Of a stretch of 64,000 nt of DNA, positions 46,777 through 59,643 are shown in pieces. Position numbers and translations under genes: made by a program. The DNA comes from Erythrocercus mccallii (taxonomy: Eukaryota; Chordata; Aves; Passeriformes; Dicruridae), in assembly GCA_013397435.1 (NCBI GenBank), contig VZRG01000859.1, forward strand, positions 205,456-269,455, given 5' to 3'. Positions within the stretch are counted from its first letter, which is position 1, and each line of letters begins with the position of its first letter. The notes under the pieces were generated by a model that was not told the DNA's origin, made no database searches, and saw only the letters and a list, made by a program, of their open reading frames with translations.

Positions 46777-47920
46777 CAAATGGAGACCTCTTTGGGTAGA
46801 AGTGAGGCCCTGATATCCAAGAAAACATATTCAGTATTGGGATGAGCAGCCAGGTGTTGCCTGGAAAACAACATAGAATTCCAGCACAGGCTCTTTGTAT
46901 GTTTTAATTTTTCCTGTTTAAAAATGGGAATGTGCAATCAAAGCATTTGTGTGGCCCCATGGCTGGTGCTGTTCCCCAGGTAGGGATGAGCCTGACTTGT
47001 GCCTTCCAGGCTCTGAGGGGACTCCTGGGGCTCTGCAAAGCAGGAGTTGAGCAGGGTGGGGTGACAGACCATGGAATGGTTCTCGATGGGGCACCCACCC
47101 CTCCCCAGCTGACAGCCTTCCTTACAGCAGCAGGGGAATTGTTTCCAGGTGTTTGCACAGCTGGAAGCAGCCTGGTTTTGTCTGACATATCACAGTGCTG
47201 CTCATCACTCCTTGCACCCCCTACCACGAGGAACCACACGGGGACCTGGGAGTTCCCCTTGTGCTCTGCTTCCAGCTGGAGGAATTGTACAAACCAAAGG
47301 CAGAGTGTGAGCAGGTCCCAGCAGTGGGGCCACCAGGAAGAGGCGTGGGAATGTCCTGCTGGAGGCTGAGGGGAAGCAGACAAGGCAGGTGTTGAGTCCC
47401 AGGTGTTTCCCTTGGCCTCCCAGGTGGAAAAACTCCAACTTGCCCCAAAATCTGAAACAGTCTCTGAAAGGACACAGCTCCATCAGCTGTAACAAAACCT
47501 TTTTCTACAAGTTTGACTTCCAACAAGCTTGACTCCATTGTTCTTTTTATATACAACTTGTGTATGTGGTGTTTCGGGCAGGGAGGCCAGGGCCAGTGGG
47601 GAAGGGCAACAATTCTGGCTGTTGGTTCGATAGTTCAGAGTCCAGGGTGTTATTCCAGACTCTGGAGTTTGTTACAAGTGGGAGTCTGAATCTGTTATCC
47701 CCATTATATTCAAGTAAAAATGGGGAGGTTTTTAAACAACATAGAGGCATTCTGACTGTGTCCAAAGAAACTGCCAAAAACTAATTAACTTGATTTATAT
47801 AAATGCTTTTAGTGAATTGTGGTTCAAAAAATGGTTTTATATTAAAGACTAAATGAACACTGCCTATATGCTGCACCAGGCTAAAAAATGCAGGTTTATG
47901 TTCATCATTGCAATGGAGTA

Positions 47921-47926
47921 AATAAA
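47921..47926 (+). terminator. EDEM3: EDEM3 middle poly(A) signal candidate
   Basis: AATAAA in an AT-rich context, 1.17 kb after the stop codon. Confidence 0.35.
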
Positions 47927-49794
47927 CAGGAAGCCCCACTCTGGACTGCACCTTTGATTTAGCTGGTGAAATTACACGTGCTGAATATGCAACTGTTAAT
48001 TAGCACAGCCATACTCTGTATTTATACTCTGTACAGTGAGCAGAACAATCCCAGGCAATGTTGAATCCATGTACTCAGCCACACTTGCTTTCAAAAGTCT
48101 CAGAATGCACAGGCACCTTTTGAGAGCATGGCAGTCCCATCTAAATATCATCCAGAACTTTAAATCACCAGGGTAGGAGGGAATTTGAGGAGGAATAGTG
48201 AGTAAGTGTCCTTTGAAAGAAATTAGCTCTTAAATGGAGTTGTCATTCCTTTGCACAAGTAACTGTCTGGAGGTTTGGACTTGTAGCAGCTGGGGGTTTT
48301 CAGCTGGGAATGTTTTTATTGATGGGTTTTTGTTACATGAGTTCATAGAGAACATTTGACCATGGGAGCCTTTTAAGTGCCCTTGGTTCCTTGGAGCCCT
48401 GGGAGCACCAGGACATGGCCAAGTGCAGGATCAAACCATGAGGTGCAGATCAAATGTTTTCACTCAGAGAATTTCGCTGATCTGTCAGTGCTCAGTGCCA
48501 CAAAAGGAGCATCTTTGTTCCCATGCTTTTTGACATGGACATCATCATCTTGGTAGCTCTTTCGGTGGAAATAGAGTTATTTTTATATCCTAGAGCCTCT
48601 GGTCATTACTATCTCAATATAGCAGCTAAAGGTTTTCTTTTTTTACTTACAGATTTAGGTGTAGATGCCAGATTTTATTAAAAGGTTAACTTTCCTTGCC
48701 ATCACCAGCTTATTTTTAGTAACTGCTTTCTCCACCTGTTAGTAGAGCAGCAGGCATTACCTTTCAGGGATCCCAGAACTCCATATGGATTTAGGGGGCA
48801 GCATTTTGGTGGTGGCCTACCTCAGATAACTGTTGCGTCCTTCCTTTTGGAGTGGTTTTTGTTTCATTTAGTTCTGCTTCACCTTTGAAACCATCACGAG
48901 AGCCATAGCTTTGTTTACAGAACTGAATCAGGCAAGGTTGACCTTTTGGGAAAGAGGATTAAATTGAGGGGACAGTTTTATTCAGGTTATTTTCACTTTG
49001 TGTTTCCTTATGAGGACATAGGCTTTACTTTAACCTGTTCATATCATTCTGGAAAGAATTCAGTTTTCTGTTACTAGCATCTTAAAAAGCAAAAAGAATG
49101 TATTCATCAAAAAGAAAAACCCTTTTGGAAAGGGGAAAGAGTGTTCTTTCCAAATGTTTGGAAGTCTGCTCCCTGCATATGGACTATTGCTCCTAGATCA
49201 TTAATCAGGAATCACCCTTTGTGTATAGCATTGTACATTTCTTTGTATGGTATTGAACACTGAAAAATTCAGGAATCACAGCTGCAACTAGCACTTACTC
49301 CATGCCATGTAATTCAGATCAGTCAATTATTTTCTCATTTGATCTTAGAGGAATCTTCTTAATTGTTTACATTTATTATTTCTTAATGAAGTGAGAGAAT
49401 GAGCCCAGCTCTGGTTCTCTTCCTCCTGCCAGTGTCCCTGAGTAGGCACCAATGAGTGTTGAGTTGAGAGGTGAAAAACAGGACATCTTATGCAACAGGC
49501 GTCAGTCAGAACATAGAAAACAAACCATTCTGTGAATGAAAATTGTATGCTCAGATTTTATAAGATTTTGGGTTTGTTTTTTTTTAGCCAGACCAATTTA
49601 CAGCCGTATATTTTCTTATGGAAGATGTCTAATAACAGGTGCTGTAACACTGTTGTTGGGTTTTACTCTCTGGTGATAAGTGTACACAATATTTCTAAGG
49701 GCAACTATGTACTGTGATGTAAGTCTGGGCTAAAATGTACATAATCCATGTACATAATTGTGTACTTGATTATAACTGCTGATTGTAAAGATTT

Positions 49795-49800
49795 AATAAA
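49795..49800 (+). terminator. EDEM3: EDEM3 distal poly(A) signal candidate
   Basis: AATAAA preceded by TGTA-rich sequence (tgtacataattgtgtac, and a tgtaaag just upstream, CFI-like UGUA motifs) and followed by gctgtgctgg. This is the best-formed poly(A) region after EDEM3. Confidence 0.6.
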
Positions 49801-51942
49801 ATGTAAATATTCTGGTCAAGCTGTGCTGGACTGATGCTCAATTCTGCATTGCTGTTGGCTGTCATTGCCAGCAAGGCAGTCCCACAGATCCTTCACTGGC
49901 AGCCTCGGAGGGGGATGGAGCAGGTTCGTGGCTGCCACGCTGCAGAAGCCTGGAATGTTTCTCTGGGAAGTTGGCTGACCCCAGAGGTATTGTAATAACC
50001 AAACCACCACCTTTTCAGTCTAGAACTGAAACTGGACAGGCCCTCAGCAACCAGACCTAATTGGACTATTTCAACCTCTTTTTTCTATGACTTGGGCATT
50101 ATTGTTTTATTTTTAAATATTAAAATCCTGAATCCAGGCCCTCAAAAATTCATTTTGACTGCTGCATCTGTTTTATTTGGAATGAAAAAAGCAGGTCTCA
50201 CTTTGGCCTGATGAGGTGAGTCTTGGAGGGGTGAATCCCTCATCCTTCCTCTGTTAGGAGCTCTCTCCACCCCCTCTATTCCTGTAAATTTTCCTCTGGA
50301 AGTTAGGATTAAGAAAATTAGGATTAAGATGCAGGAGCCCTAAATTAAAATCCTTGTTCAAGTGCTGAGCAGTGTTTATAATACGAAGTAGAAACCACTG
50401 CCAGCCTTGCTAGGGAAGTGCTAAATTCCTTCAACCTCCTGTTTCCTGTGTTCTGGGAACATCAGCACTTAGGGGCTGGAGTGTTTGGGAGCAAAGGCCC
50501 TTTCTGCCTCCTTCGAGGAACAAGGGACACTCTGCAGGTGTCCTGCACCCAGTTCAGGGGTCATCAGAGGTGCTGCCTGTTCAGGCAGAGGGATGTGGCT
50601 GCTTCAAAGGCAAAAATAAAACAGAACTGACAGCCAGGGTGGGCTGTGCCACTCCCTGTATTTCTTTTATAACAAGAAATCAGGACTATTGAGGTGTTTA
50701 TTCTGGGGTCTGAACAGGTCTTTGACACTCCCACCCCCCTGGGATGCTCCTTGCATGGATGGATGCCTGAAGGGCAAGGGAGGCATGGTGGCACCAAGTC
50801 CTCACCCCTCCTATTAAAACTATATTTATTAATTTGTGCCAGTGGTTGTTTTAAGGGCCTGTTGCTCGATTGTCACATTTCCGTTTTCCATGCAGGTCAC
50901 CCAAACTTGTGACACCCTTGACCCAAAGGATCTGAGCTGCTCTGACTGAAATTCAGCCACAGCTGCTGCTCATCCCATCAGTCCCATCAACTCAAAGCTG
51001 CTGTGGCAGGAGTTCCATTTTCTCCCCAGGTGCTCCATGAAAAGGTAATGTTAATAAACCTCTCCAGCTGGAATGGAGCCTGTCAAACACCGTTGACCTG
51101 AGAAACTTCAACCAGGCTATTAATGCCCAGCATGGGCAAATGCATCTTTTTTAATGCTTTGGTGGAGAGCACAGGGTGATGGGCTGGGGCCCCTGCAGCG
51201 GAATTTTAGCCAAAAAGCCTGTGTGGTACTCCCTGGTACCCAGAGGTGTTTTTGGGGAGCAGTGAGGCCGCCCCAGGATGTCTGGGATACCCCACTGGCT
51301 GCCACTACAGGACACACCTGATGGCAGCAGCGCAGGGCAGAGAATGAGAAGCAATCCAGAAAAGCAGATTCATCCTTAAAAAACCCAACCCAAACCCTAC
51401 CCCAGCATTTCTCTGCCCTTTGCCTGGGGCTGCCATCAGTCAGGAACACCAGGCTGGGAAGCATTTTGGGCACAGGCCTTGGGTCAGGGGTACTCAGAGG
51501 TTCAGGCAGGGACACAGAGCAGCAACACGGGTGAGAAAAAGGATGAGCTGCTGGTGCTGAGTTTGATGCATTTCAAGATTTCCCTATGGACCTCCTGGCA
51601 GGCAGGCTGATGGTATGAGATGTGCTTGAGGCTCCCCTCTGCAGCAAAAGCCATTTCCTCATCATCCTCTGGCCCAGTGCTCCTCAGGATTGAAGAAAAT
51701 GAGCAAAGAAGGCTTAGAAAGGCCTAAAGGGGGAAAAAATCCGGGCAGAAGATGCTCAGATGAGGACAGAAAAGGCATCTCCACCCCGTGCTGGCACTCT
51801 GGCGCTTTTATGTAATGGAGCACATGGCTCCCCACGTTCCTTGTGGGGCTGGACACGGCTGCTCTGACTGCCAGGCTGGAGCATCTCCCTCAAATGATGT
51901 CAATCTTCACTGCACTGGCATTACAGCATCATAAAAAATTAA

Positions 51943-51969
51943 AGAGCTGCTATTTTGGGTAGCAGCTCT
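51943..51969. other. Perfect 10-bp hairpin with 7-nt loop
   Basis: AGAGCTGCTA, loop ttttggg, TAGCAGCTCT. The arms are perfectly complementary but the pairing does not extend further, so it is too short for a microRNA precursor. Confidence 0.75.
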
Positions 51970-53073
51970 CTCCGAGTCAGTGAATAAATGCAGCTCCATA
52001 TGACTCACTCTGGGGGATTATTAATAGACACAAAAGCAGAATGCCAAAATCCCAGGAATATGCTCTGTTCCCACACGGAGCTTTCGAGCTTCTCGCAGCA
52101 ACTGCTCTTCAGAACTTCTTGTCTCAAAATTTAATTTAATACAGTAAAAGAATTCAATGTATCAACTTCCCATTGAACTCACACCTCGAGGGCTTTAGCA
52201 GGGGGCATTCTGCAGGGATGGAGGATGGTTGCTCCGGGCTTCACCCAGGATGGCAGAGCAGCAGGGTGGAGAAAGGGACTCATTTCAAGAGGGAAGAATC
52301 ACAGGCTCCTCCTTTTGCTGCCAAGGGTGTCCATGAGGCTGGTGTTGGAGTTGGCTTTGAAGAAGGTTCACAGTCCCACATGTGTTGGTGATGAAAATGA
52401 TGATCCTGAGGATGGTGAGTCTCCCATCTTCAAACTCAAAGTGAGCATTTCCCTGGATGTCATGGGTAGATGTATGCAGCTAAATTTAAAAAGAATAATA
52501 GGATTTTTTTTATAAAGCAAATACATGAACATTTTTGAGTTCTATCAACTTTCCTATCTTGCAGTACCCTGAGCTGGGGCTTCTTTCCCTTTGCCACAAC
52601 AGCACAGTAACAACAACAGGAATTTCACTCAGTGCTTACCCAACTTTTTGGATGTCTGATCTGTCCAACAACAAAGCAAATAAGGTGCCCTTCCAAAGCC
52701 ATCCCTGCATTTGTCTCCTCTTCCCCAAACACCTACAGAATTTAATTAAACAGAGAGAGATTTCAGCCTGAAAAAGGAGAATTGCCCAGCAGTACCAAAG
52801 CAGGGTCTTTGCAGTGTTCAGTTCTCCAAAAAGCATCTTCCATAAAGCCACACTGGCAGAAGTGCCATAAATCTGTGCTTTTTTCTCAGTGAACACCCTA
52901 AAAATTGTCTGTACCACACAGTGACCTTGGCTGAGATCAAAGCCTTTGATTTTCCAGAGTGCAAGTGCTGTTACTTCCCCCCTGGGCTGGGGCTGCCCCT
53001 TCTTTAGCACAGGGATGTTGCTCAGACTCCCCAACACCCCACAGAGGACCTGAGTCAGGTCATGGTTTTACAG

Positions 53074-53290
53074 TCATGGAATCCCAGAATGGTTTGGACT
53101 GGAAGGGACCTTAAAAATCATCTTGTTCCATGGGCAACCTGGAACAAGGTTCCCTCCTGCCACAGGCAGGGACACCTTCCACTAGCCCAGGTTGCTCCAA
53201 GATCTGTCCAGCCTGGCCTGGGACACTGCCAGGGATCCAGGGGCAGCCACAGCTTCTCTGGGCACCCTGTGCCAGTGTCCCACCACCATG
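53074..53290 (-). mobile_element. CR1 3' fragment
   Basis: Starts catggaatcccagaatggtt, then ggactggaagggaccttaaa, caggcagggacaccttccac, tagcccaggttgctccaaga and cacagcttctctgggcaccc. Minus strand, in the EDEM3-C1orf21 convergent interval. Confidence 0.88.
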
Positions 53291-55857
53291 GAGGAACTGG
53301 ACACCACCCTTTTTGTGCAAAGCCCATATGACATTTGCTCTTTGACAGACACACACATCAGCCAGCCTCTCCTATCCTGAAGGTCTGGTGTGTCACCAGA
53401 CTGATCTGGAGTTGAGTCATTGCTAACTCCACAATGACAGTGACAGGAAATTACTGTTTTACAGACCTGGTAAAACCAAAATAGCTGAGAACAGAATATT
53501 CATCTCCGGTCCGGTTCTCATGTGATGACAGCGATGCCTTTGGAGTTCAAACACGTCTCCTGGTGCTTCATGGACCCCTTCACTCCTGTCTCATCATCCA
53601 GTTTCAGTACCTGTTGTACTCTGGGGCCAGTCATCAGCCTGGCTGGAAAGAGGCACACTGCAAAAAATCCTGGGATGTTGCTGATCTCTGCCCTGCAACC
53701 GTGGCAGCAGCGGGTGCCATCCAGCTGCTGAGGTCAGAGCCCACCTGAATGCGCAGAACAACAGGATGAGGACATTCCTGGATGAAGATTTCACCTCCTG
53801 TTAAAGCACTGCTGCTCCTGCTGTTTGCAGGAGCATGCAGAGGTGCGGTGAGCCAGCCTGGGGATGTGCAGCCCATCCCTGGCCACAGAGGGCTTGTGGC
53901 AGGGGAGGACACACAGATGGCTCTGCTGGATCCTGGCAGGGAGAGCAAATTCAAAAGAACCAAACCTCTGACTGAATGCAAGTGAAGAAATTAATGTTAA
54001 TTGCGGGGGTGGAAGGGGGCACAGGTGAAGTGGGACTCCCATTGATTAAACAAGAGATACAGCAGAGCCCAAGGCTGGGCCTGGGGTGGGCAGCAGCTCC
54101 CCAGTTCCCCTCCCAGTGCTTGGGGCAGGCTCCAAGGAGGAAAACCAGCACAGCTCTGGACAAAGGAGAAAGCACTCCAAGGGAAGAAGGTTGATTGCAA
54201 AACCCCTTCACCACAATTTTCTCCAAGATCCCAGAAAATGATGAGGCACTCAGGAAATACTGCATCAGCCTCCTAAAGAGAAATTTAGGCCTCAAATCAC
54301 TTCCCTGGCCCTTCTTTTGAGAGGAACCTTGAAATCCCATTTGCAGCCAAGCATGGCATACCAGATAGGAGCAAGTTTTCCTTCTCTTCCCAGCCTCCTC
54401 CTTTCCATGCTGCTGAATGTATTTTAGCAGAGCAAAGCAATGAGCTCCAAGGAGAGATGCATTTTCAGCCAGAGTAATCTGCTTACATTATTACAGACCT
54501 TCAGCTGCCACATATATTTAGACTTCTAACAAAATCTGCCAGGATTTTGCAAAGGTGGAACAATTACAGCAGGTTCCACCCTGGTGCCTCCCAGCCAGCA
54601 GCAGCCAGCCTACCCAGGCCTTCAAATATTGCCATCTACAGGTGCAGCAGGGAGGCTGGAATGCATCCAGAGCTCTGGAGCACCTGCTGCTGGTTGGAAT
54701 AGAAGCACAGGTAAGATAGGAATTGCTTTTCCTCTCTCACAAAACATCCACCAAAGTGCAGGTCTCCAGTGTCAGCAGCAGCAGCGAGGAAAATATTAAA
54801 TAATAGAACTATTGAAACTAGGAAGTGGCTGAAAGAAAGACCACAATGTGTCTAACACAGTATTTGTGTGGGGACCTTTACACAGAAGGTGTTCAGCACC
54901 TGGACAAGGAAATGTTTCAAAGAACAGATCCAGCCCCACCTCTCCTGCACTGCAGTGAAAGCTTTCCAAAGTGCTTTGCAGAGAAGGGTTTGTGGGACCA
55001 AGCCCCAAGACTCTTTATTAATTAAAGTGTTTTAAATAATTGAAATGCTGAGTCTCTTGACTCTCCCAAGCGTAGTCACCTGCTCAAGAGCTGGCGTAAA
55101 TTATGGAAAAAAATCATATCCAGGAGGAGAGAGACATCACCATGAAGAATTCATCACAAAACCCAACAGCTCTGTAGCACTGAGAGGTGCCACAGCCCCA
55201 GGACAGCCGTGTGAGGGAGGGAGGCAGAGAAGCTGTCTCCAGGGAGGTCACGATACTTGGGAGGGGCTGCCTGGCCAATGCAGCTGCTGAAATGAGCTGG
55301 GATTTTGGGAAATCAGAGCTGGCTGGTGGGTTTTGACCATTAATAGGATAAAGCTGAATATGCCATAGAGGACCCTGACACTGAGCTTTTATAGGGCAAG
55401 CTGTTGAAGCTCTTGGGTTGTCTGAATCCTGGAATACAGCAACCACTGGGCTCAGACTGAGGGGCCAGGTGCCTGGGGAGCCTGCAGAGCTCAGAAATAT
55501 GTTCTACCTTTAGGAAACAGCCTCAGAGCTGCTGCTTGGAAAGCTGCTCCTGCTGGATGGGCTCACACTAAGCCCTTCGGGAACACCAGCAACTCCCAGG
55601 TCTGTCCCCACTGCTCATCCCCTGCCCAAAAGCCAAAGGTAAATCCAGTGCAGGGACGGCAGCAGGAGGGAGCTGGAGGTTTCTGGGGAGATTCCAGCTA
55701 CAGCACTGATGGGGAATGAAATCTTCTGAGGTGGGGCTGTCCAGCCCCACTCAGAGTGAACATTCAGGGGAAGCTCTTTAGTCAAGAAATTCAGCAATAA
55801 CTTAGATATCTGCAGAGGTCACAGGTGATCTTTGAGGGACTTTGATCCTTTAGAGGG

Positions 55858-55883
55858 ATCTGATTTTCAGATCTGATTTTCAG
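55858..55883 (+). repeat. 13-bp direct repeat, two copies
   Basis: atctgattttcag occurs twice back to back. Confidence 0.8.
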
Positions 55884-56409
55884 TGAAAAAAGGCCAGTAT
55901 TTGGGCTGAGTGCCCCCTCAAGTGTCAGCCACATCCTGAGAGGTGCTCAGGATGTTAATGCACCCTCAGCCTGTCCACACCCATCCCACAAATGGAATCA
56001 ACACCATGACAGCAAACCACACTGACAAAGCTTCTCCACTGGATGCAGTGCAAACCCTGTCCTCTTACAGCATCAAAGCTGGAAGAAATATCAGCACAGG
56101 TAACAATGTTCTTTGAAATAATAAATACAAAAGCTGTATTTTTTCCTTTTTTTTTTAACTCATGACAGCATTTGTTAAAAATATTACATCTGCTTTTGAG
56201 AAGGTAATATCCTCTCCATTTAATATGGAAAAATAAACTCTACAGGACACACAACACATCCTCCCAGTTGGCACAGAGCTGCTTTAAGAGATCAGATCCA
56301 CGGGACACATCAAGGCAGAGGAGAGGTTTGGTCTTCCTTGTCCCCAGACTCTTAAAACATCAGGTTGTAGGAATGGTAAAAGACAAGAATACATAAAAAC
56401 AGTAAAATG

Positions 56410-56415
56410 TTTATT
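56410..56415 (-). terminator. C1orf21: C1orf21 proximal poly(A) signal candidate
   Basis: AATAAA on the minus strand, about 710 nt after the C1orf21 stop. Further minus-strand hexamers lie at 55014-55019, 50825-50830, 50172-50177 and 50106-50111. Which ones are used is unknown. Confidence 0.3.
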
Positions 56416-57123
56416 TTCTTAGAAAAAAAGAGATTCAAAATGATTGTGATCACACTCCCATTCGTGCTCAGCAAAGCCAATACTGCAAGCTTAGTCCTTG
56501 ATTAAGATACCTTTTAAATGAAACTTTTTTCCTCTTAAATTACAAGTTCCTGCTCCTGTATCACTTCCAGTATTTCAGTGATAACATGCTTTTAATGGAT
56601 AATAGTTTCTCAGCTTCTTCCCAGCTGAGAAACAAGGCCTGCCATGGCAAAAACATCCCATCTCCAAAGCTTGGAATCACCAGCACTAACAAGCACTCCG
56701 GCCCCAACACGGACGGACACACAGCTCAAGGGTGTTTCTTAGATGCTTGGATGTTCACTTATGGAAGCTTGGTATAACACTACCTCATCTGATAGAAAAC
56801 AGGCCAGAAGCCTCAATAAAATCAACAACGTCTTTTGGATTAACTTTTAAGGATTTGCTGCATATCTGGACACAGAAAAAAGTGAGAAGTTGCAACAAGT
56901 TTTAACTAGCAGCAACAAAAACAGTTCCTTACGAGTTCTTAGCAATATTCCTCATGTGTTCATTAGGAAACACTGTAACTGAATGGAGCATATAATGTGG
57001 AAATGGTCTTCTTCTGTTATGGAGTGCTGTTCACTCGAGCAGACGTCCCAAAGGTTGTATCCAGAAGGCTGGGTTGGATCTATTTACACTGGAGGTGCTC
57101 CTGGGGCGAGCGCAGGGCTGGCA

Positions 57124-57165
57124 CTATGTGACGTCCTCCTCCTCCTCTGAACAGTAGTCACGACC
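57124..57165 (-). CDS. C1orf21: C1orf21 terminal coding exon
   Basis: Read on the minus strand, a consensus acceptor (ccctgcag) precedes 13 codons, GRDYCSEEEEDVT, and TAG. Human C1orf21 ends in GRDYCSEEEDIT, so the match covers the whole exon apart from one extra Glu and an Ile-to-Val change. C1orf21 is a small protein of about 121 aa with a predicted N-myristoylated start and no established function. The other exons, including the preceding block with SESQQEFFRMLDEKIEK, are not recognised in the window and presumably lie to the right beyond a long intron. The position next to EDEM3 in convergent orientation matches human synteny and supports the call despite the short length. Confidence 0.9.
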   Translation of the reverse strand, partial: GRDYCSEEEEDVT

Positions 57166-58202
57166 CTGCAGGGACAAAGGCCAGGCAGTTGGAACACAGA
57201 GACAGCACACAGGAATAAATCCAGGGAACACTTACTGAGAGCAGCTCTCTAAACCTGGGGGGTTTAAGTTCAGAGCTGGGCAGAAACCTTACACACAGGG
57301 AATTTGCAGGAAACCAGGATAGGAGACACTTCCCTTTCTGTCACTATTAATCTCATAAACATCATCCCCCATATACTGAATTCCAGGGGGGATCCAACAA
57401 ACTGATTTATAAACCTGCTTTATGTAAAGATCTGCCTTGATGGACACAGGCCTGAGATTTGTTGTGAAAGGATAATCTCTGAGGCAAAAGCAACAAAGCA
57501 TATAATCCTATGAGCAACACAAGGCAGCTGCTGTGAACAAGAATCCCTCATCTGATAACCCAGTGAAAGTTTAACCCCACAGCAAACGATACCATTCGTA
57601 TTGAAATTATGCTTGTACTACAGGGGATTCAGCCTAAGCCTCACAAAACACGGATTTTTTATCATGCTATGCCTTCTATCCCATCCCAAACACAGGTGTG
57701 GAGCAGCATCTCTGGGTATTCCCCTTGGGATGATCCAGAGAAGGCACATCCCACCCCTCCCTACCCAGTTCTTGCAGAGCAGCAAGAAAGGACCTGCTGG
57801 GAGCCCCTGTCCTTGTTTCCCTGCACAAAACCAGCTGGAGCTGAGCTGTTCAGTACAAGCCACCCAGGGTATCTTGCATCAAACAAGTGCCTCAAAGGCA
57901 GCACCCAAAATCTCAACCTCTGGACTATTTCCCATTGTTCCTGTGTGCTGGGTGTATCACCTGAGCACCTGGAGGAGGAGAACCAGAAAGACAAAAAACA
58001 AAGGGAGAGATGTTTCTTGACCGAGATCAGTTTATTTGGGACACACAGCTGGGCTGCACACCAGGAACAAAGGCTCCAAAACATCTCTGCAGTCCCAGTG
58101 CCAATGGTGGTGGGACTGCAGAGCTGGCTTTGCTGGAGCCCAGACCCAGGACTGTGCAGTGCTCTGACAACTCCCTGTGGCCCAGCACTGAGAGCAGAAG
58201 GG

Positions 58203-58242
58203 TTTTCTAAGTACGTTAAAAGTTTTTTAAGTACGTTAAAAT
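58203..58242 (+). repeat. 20-bp direct repeat, two copies
   Basis: ttttYtaagtacgttaaaaK occurs twice in tandem with two or three differences. Confidence 0.8.
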
Positions 58243-59349
58243 AATCCCCAAGAGACTCATCAGCCCAAATTCCGACTCAGCAACCACTGACCCAGAAAGA
58301 AGGGAAAAAAAAATTACATTATTTGAACTAAAAGCTGTGACTCAAAAAGGAATGCCGAAATTCTCTGCAGTGAAGCACAAGTGTGTCAGTTTTCTCCAGG
58401 CCAGGGACCACATTTGGACAAATCCAGGAGAATGAGCCGGTGGTGATGAAGGCTTTGTCCAAAATGCTTCAGAGCTGTGAAAGGCAGCAGCAGTGACTGA
58501 GGGCTGAGCTCAGGGCATTTCCAGGACATCCATTTACCTGCTCAAGAGGGAACCCCACGGCCCAGCACTCCCCACTGGTGGCCATCACTGCTATTAAAGC
58601 CTCAAGCAGACCGCAATCTGACAGAAGAAAAGCCATCCTGCATTTTTCCCCTTCTACTCCTCCTGCTGTTCTTCTGCTTCTGGGCTTGCTCCGTGGCTGC
58701 CAAGTGCATCAGTTCTCAAATGGATGCCAAGGAACTGCTCCAAACCAACGTGCTGAGCAAATCCTAGCCATGGCACAGACACACCACCTCCCACCAAGGC
58801 CTGAAGGCCACCAGGAGCTGGGCTGATCCTTCCAGAAGCGTCACTTCCATCTGCATGCTGCTGGGATGGGGACACATCCGTATCCTTTGGGTGACCCAAC
58901 CAGCTCAGGTGATGCCCACACTGTGGTGAGTCCCAACACAGCTTTGGTCTAAACGTTACTCCCCAAGTGCATTTTTGTCAGTAATAACAAGGTCAGCACT
59001 GCTCAGGAAGATCAGAGAAGGAATGAAGTTCCCTGGCATCACAGCCTTCCCTGCTGCACCAGAAATCCAAGGCAAGGGTTGTGCCCTTGGTACTCCTTGG
59101 GCAGAGAGGCAGGGGAGGGCTGCCACTCCCTGCTGGCAGAGGAAAGGCAGCTTCAGCTTCAATCCAAGGAAAATACTTTACAATGTCCATTTTTGATCCG
59201 TTGGTTGTTTCAGAGGATGTTTGACAGATGCTGGAGATGATCCCTTGATCACTGAGAGGCTGCTGTGCTTGAGATGGGCAGTTACCTTGGTGGGGCTGGG
59301 AGCTCCTCATGGGAAATGGTCAGCTAAGAGCTTGCAGAAACCACACTGC

Positions 59350-59442
59350 TCCAGTGGAAGTGTCCCTGCTCGCTGCAGGGGTTGGACCAGGAGGCCTTTA
59401 AAGGTACCTTCCAACCCAAACCACTCCCTGATTCTATGATTC
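59350..59442 (+). mobile_element. CR1 3' terminal fragment
   Basis: Plus-strand tail with ggttggaccaggaggccttt, aaggtaccttccaacccaaa and gattctatgattcc. Confidence 0.8.
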
Positions 59443-59544
59443 CACAACCGGCAGTCAAATTCTGTCCAGGGGAGCTGGCTCCTGCATCCAGAGGAGCCAG
59501 AGGCACAGAGCAGGTGGCCACTGACAGGGATGTATGGCCCACCC

Positions 59545-59643
59545 ACGGACTAAGTGAGCTGTGGGTCCAATCCCTGCATGGGCCATTCACTTAAAAGTTG
59601 GACTCAATGATTCTTGTGAGTCCCTTCCAATTCTGTGATTTCT
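59545..59643 (+). mobile_element. Second CR1-like 3' terminal fragment
   Basis: Contains gttggactcaatgattcttg, tgagtcccttccaattctgt and gatttct, a CR1 tail of the subfamily reading ttggactcgatgatccttgt. It lies 100 bp after the previous one. Confidence 0.65.

Larger units (their letters stand above)
46748..49815 (+). other. EDEM3: EDEM3 3' UTR (probable)
   Basis: About 3.07 kb of AT-rich non-coding sequence without a recognisable interspersed repeat runs from the EDEM3 stop to an AATAAA at 49795-49800. Other AATAAA signals at 46771 and 47921 could give shorter forms. The lack of CR1 over 3 kb, unlike the neighbouring introns, fits a constrained UTR. Confidence 0.65.
49816..57123 (-). other. 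C1orf21: Region between convergent EDEM3 and C1orf21 ends, probably C1orf21 3' UTR
   Basis: This 7.3-kb stretch has no coding exon that I can recognise. On the minus strand it lies directly downstream of the C1orf21 stop codon, and the human C1orf21 mRNA has a 3' UTR of many kilobases, so much of it may be transcribed as UTR. It contains one CR1 fragment (53.07-53.29 kb), a perfect short hairpin at 51943-51969 and several minus-strand AATAAA signals. How far the UTR extends is inference. Confidence 0.5.

Noticed and set aside
47205..47556. Overlapping minus-strand open frames of about 100 codons in the EDEM3 3' UTR
   Set aside because: No recognisable domain, low support from context, and they lie in sequence that is best explained as UTR.
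57609..58244. A 211-codon plus-strand open frame in the C1orf21 intron
   Set aside because: The product shows no recognisable domain, another frame over the same bases is also open, and no splice sites or promoter go with it. It may be chance in a region with few stop codons.
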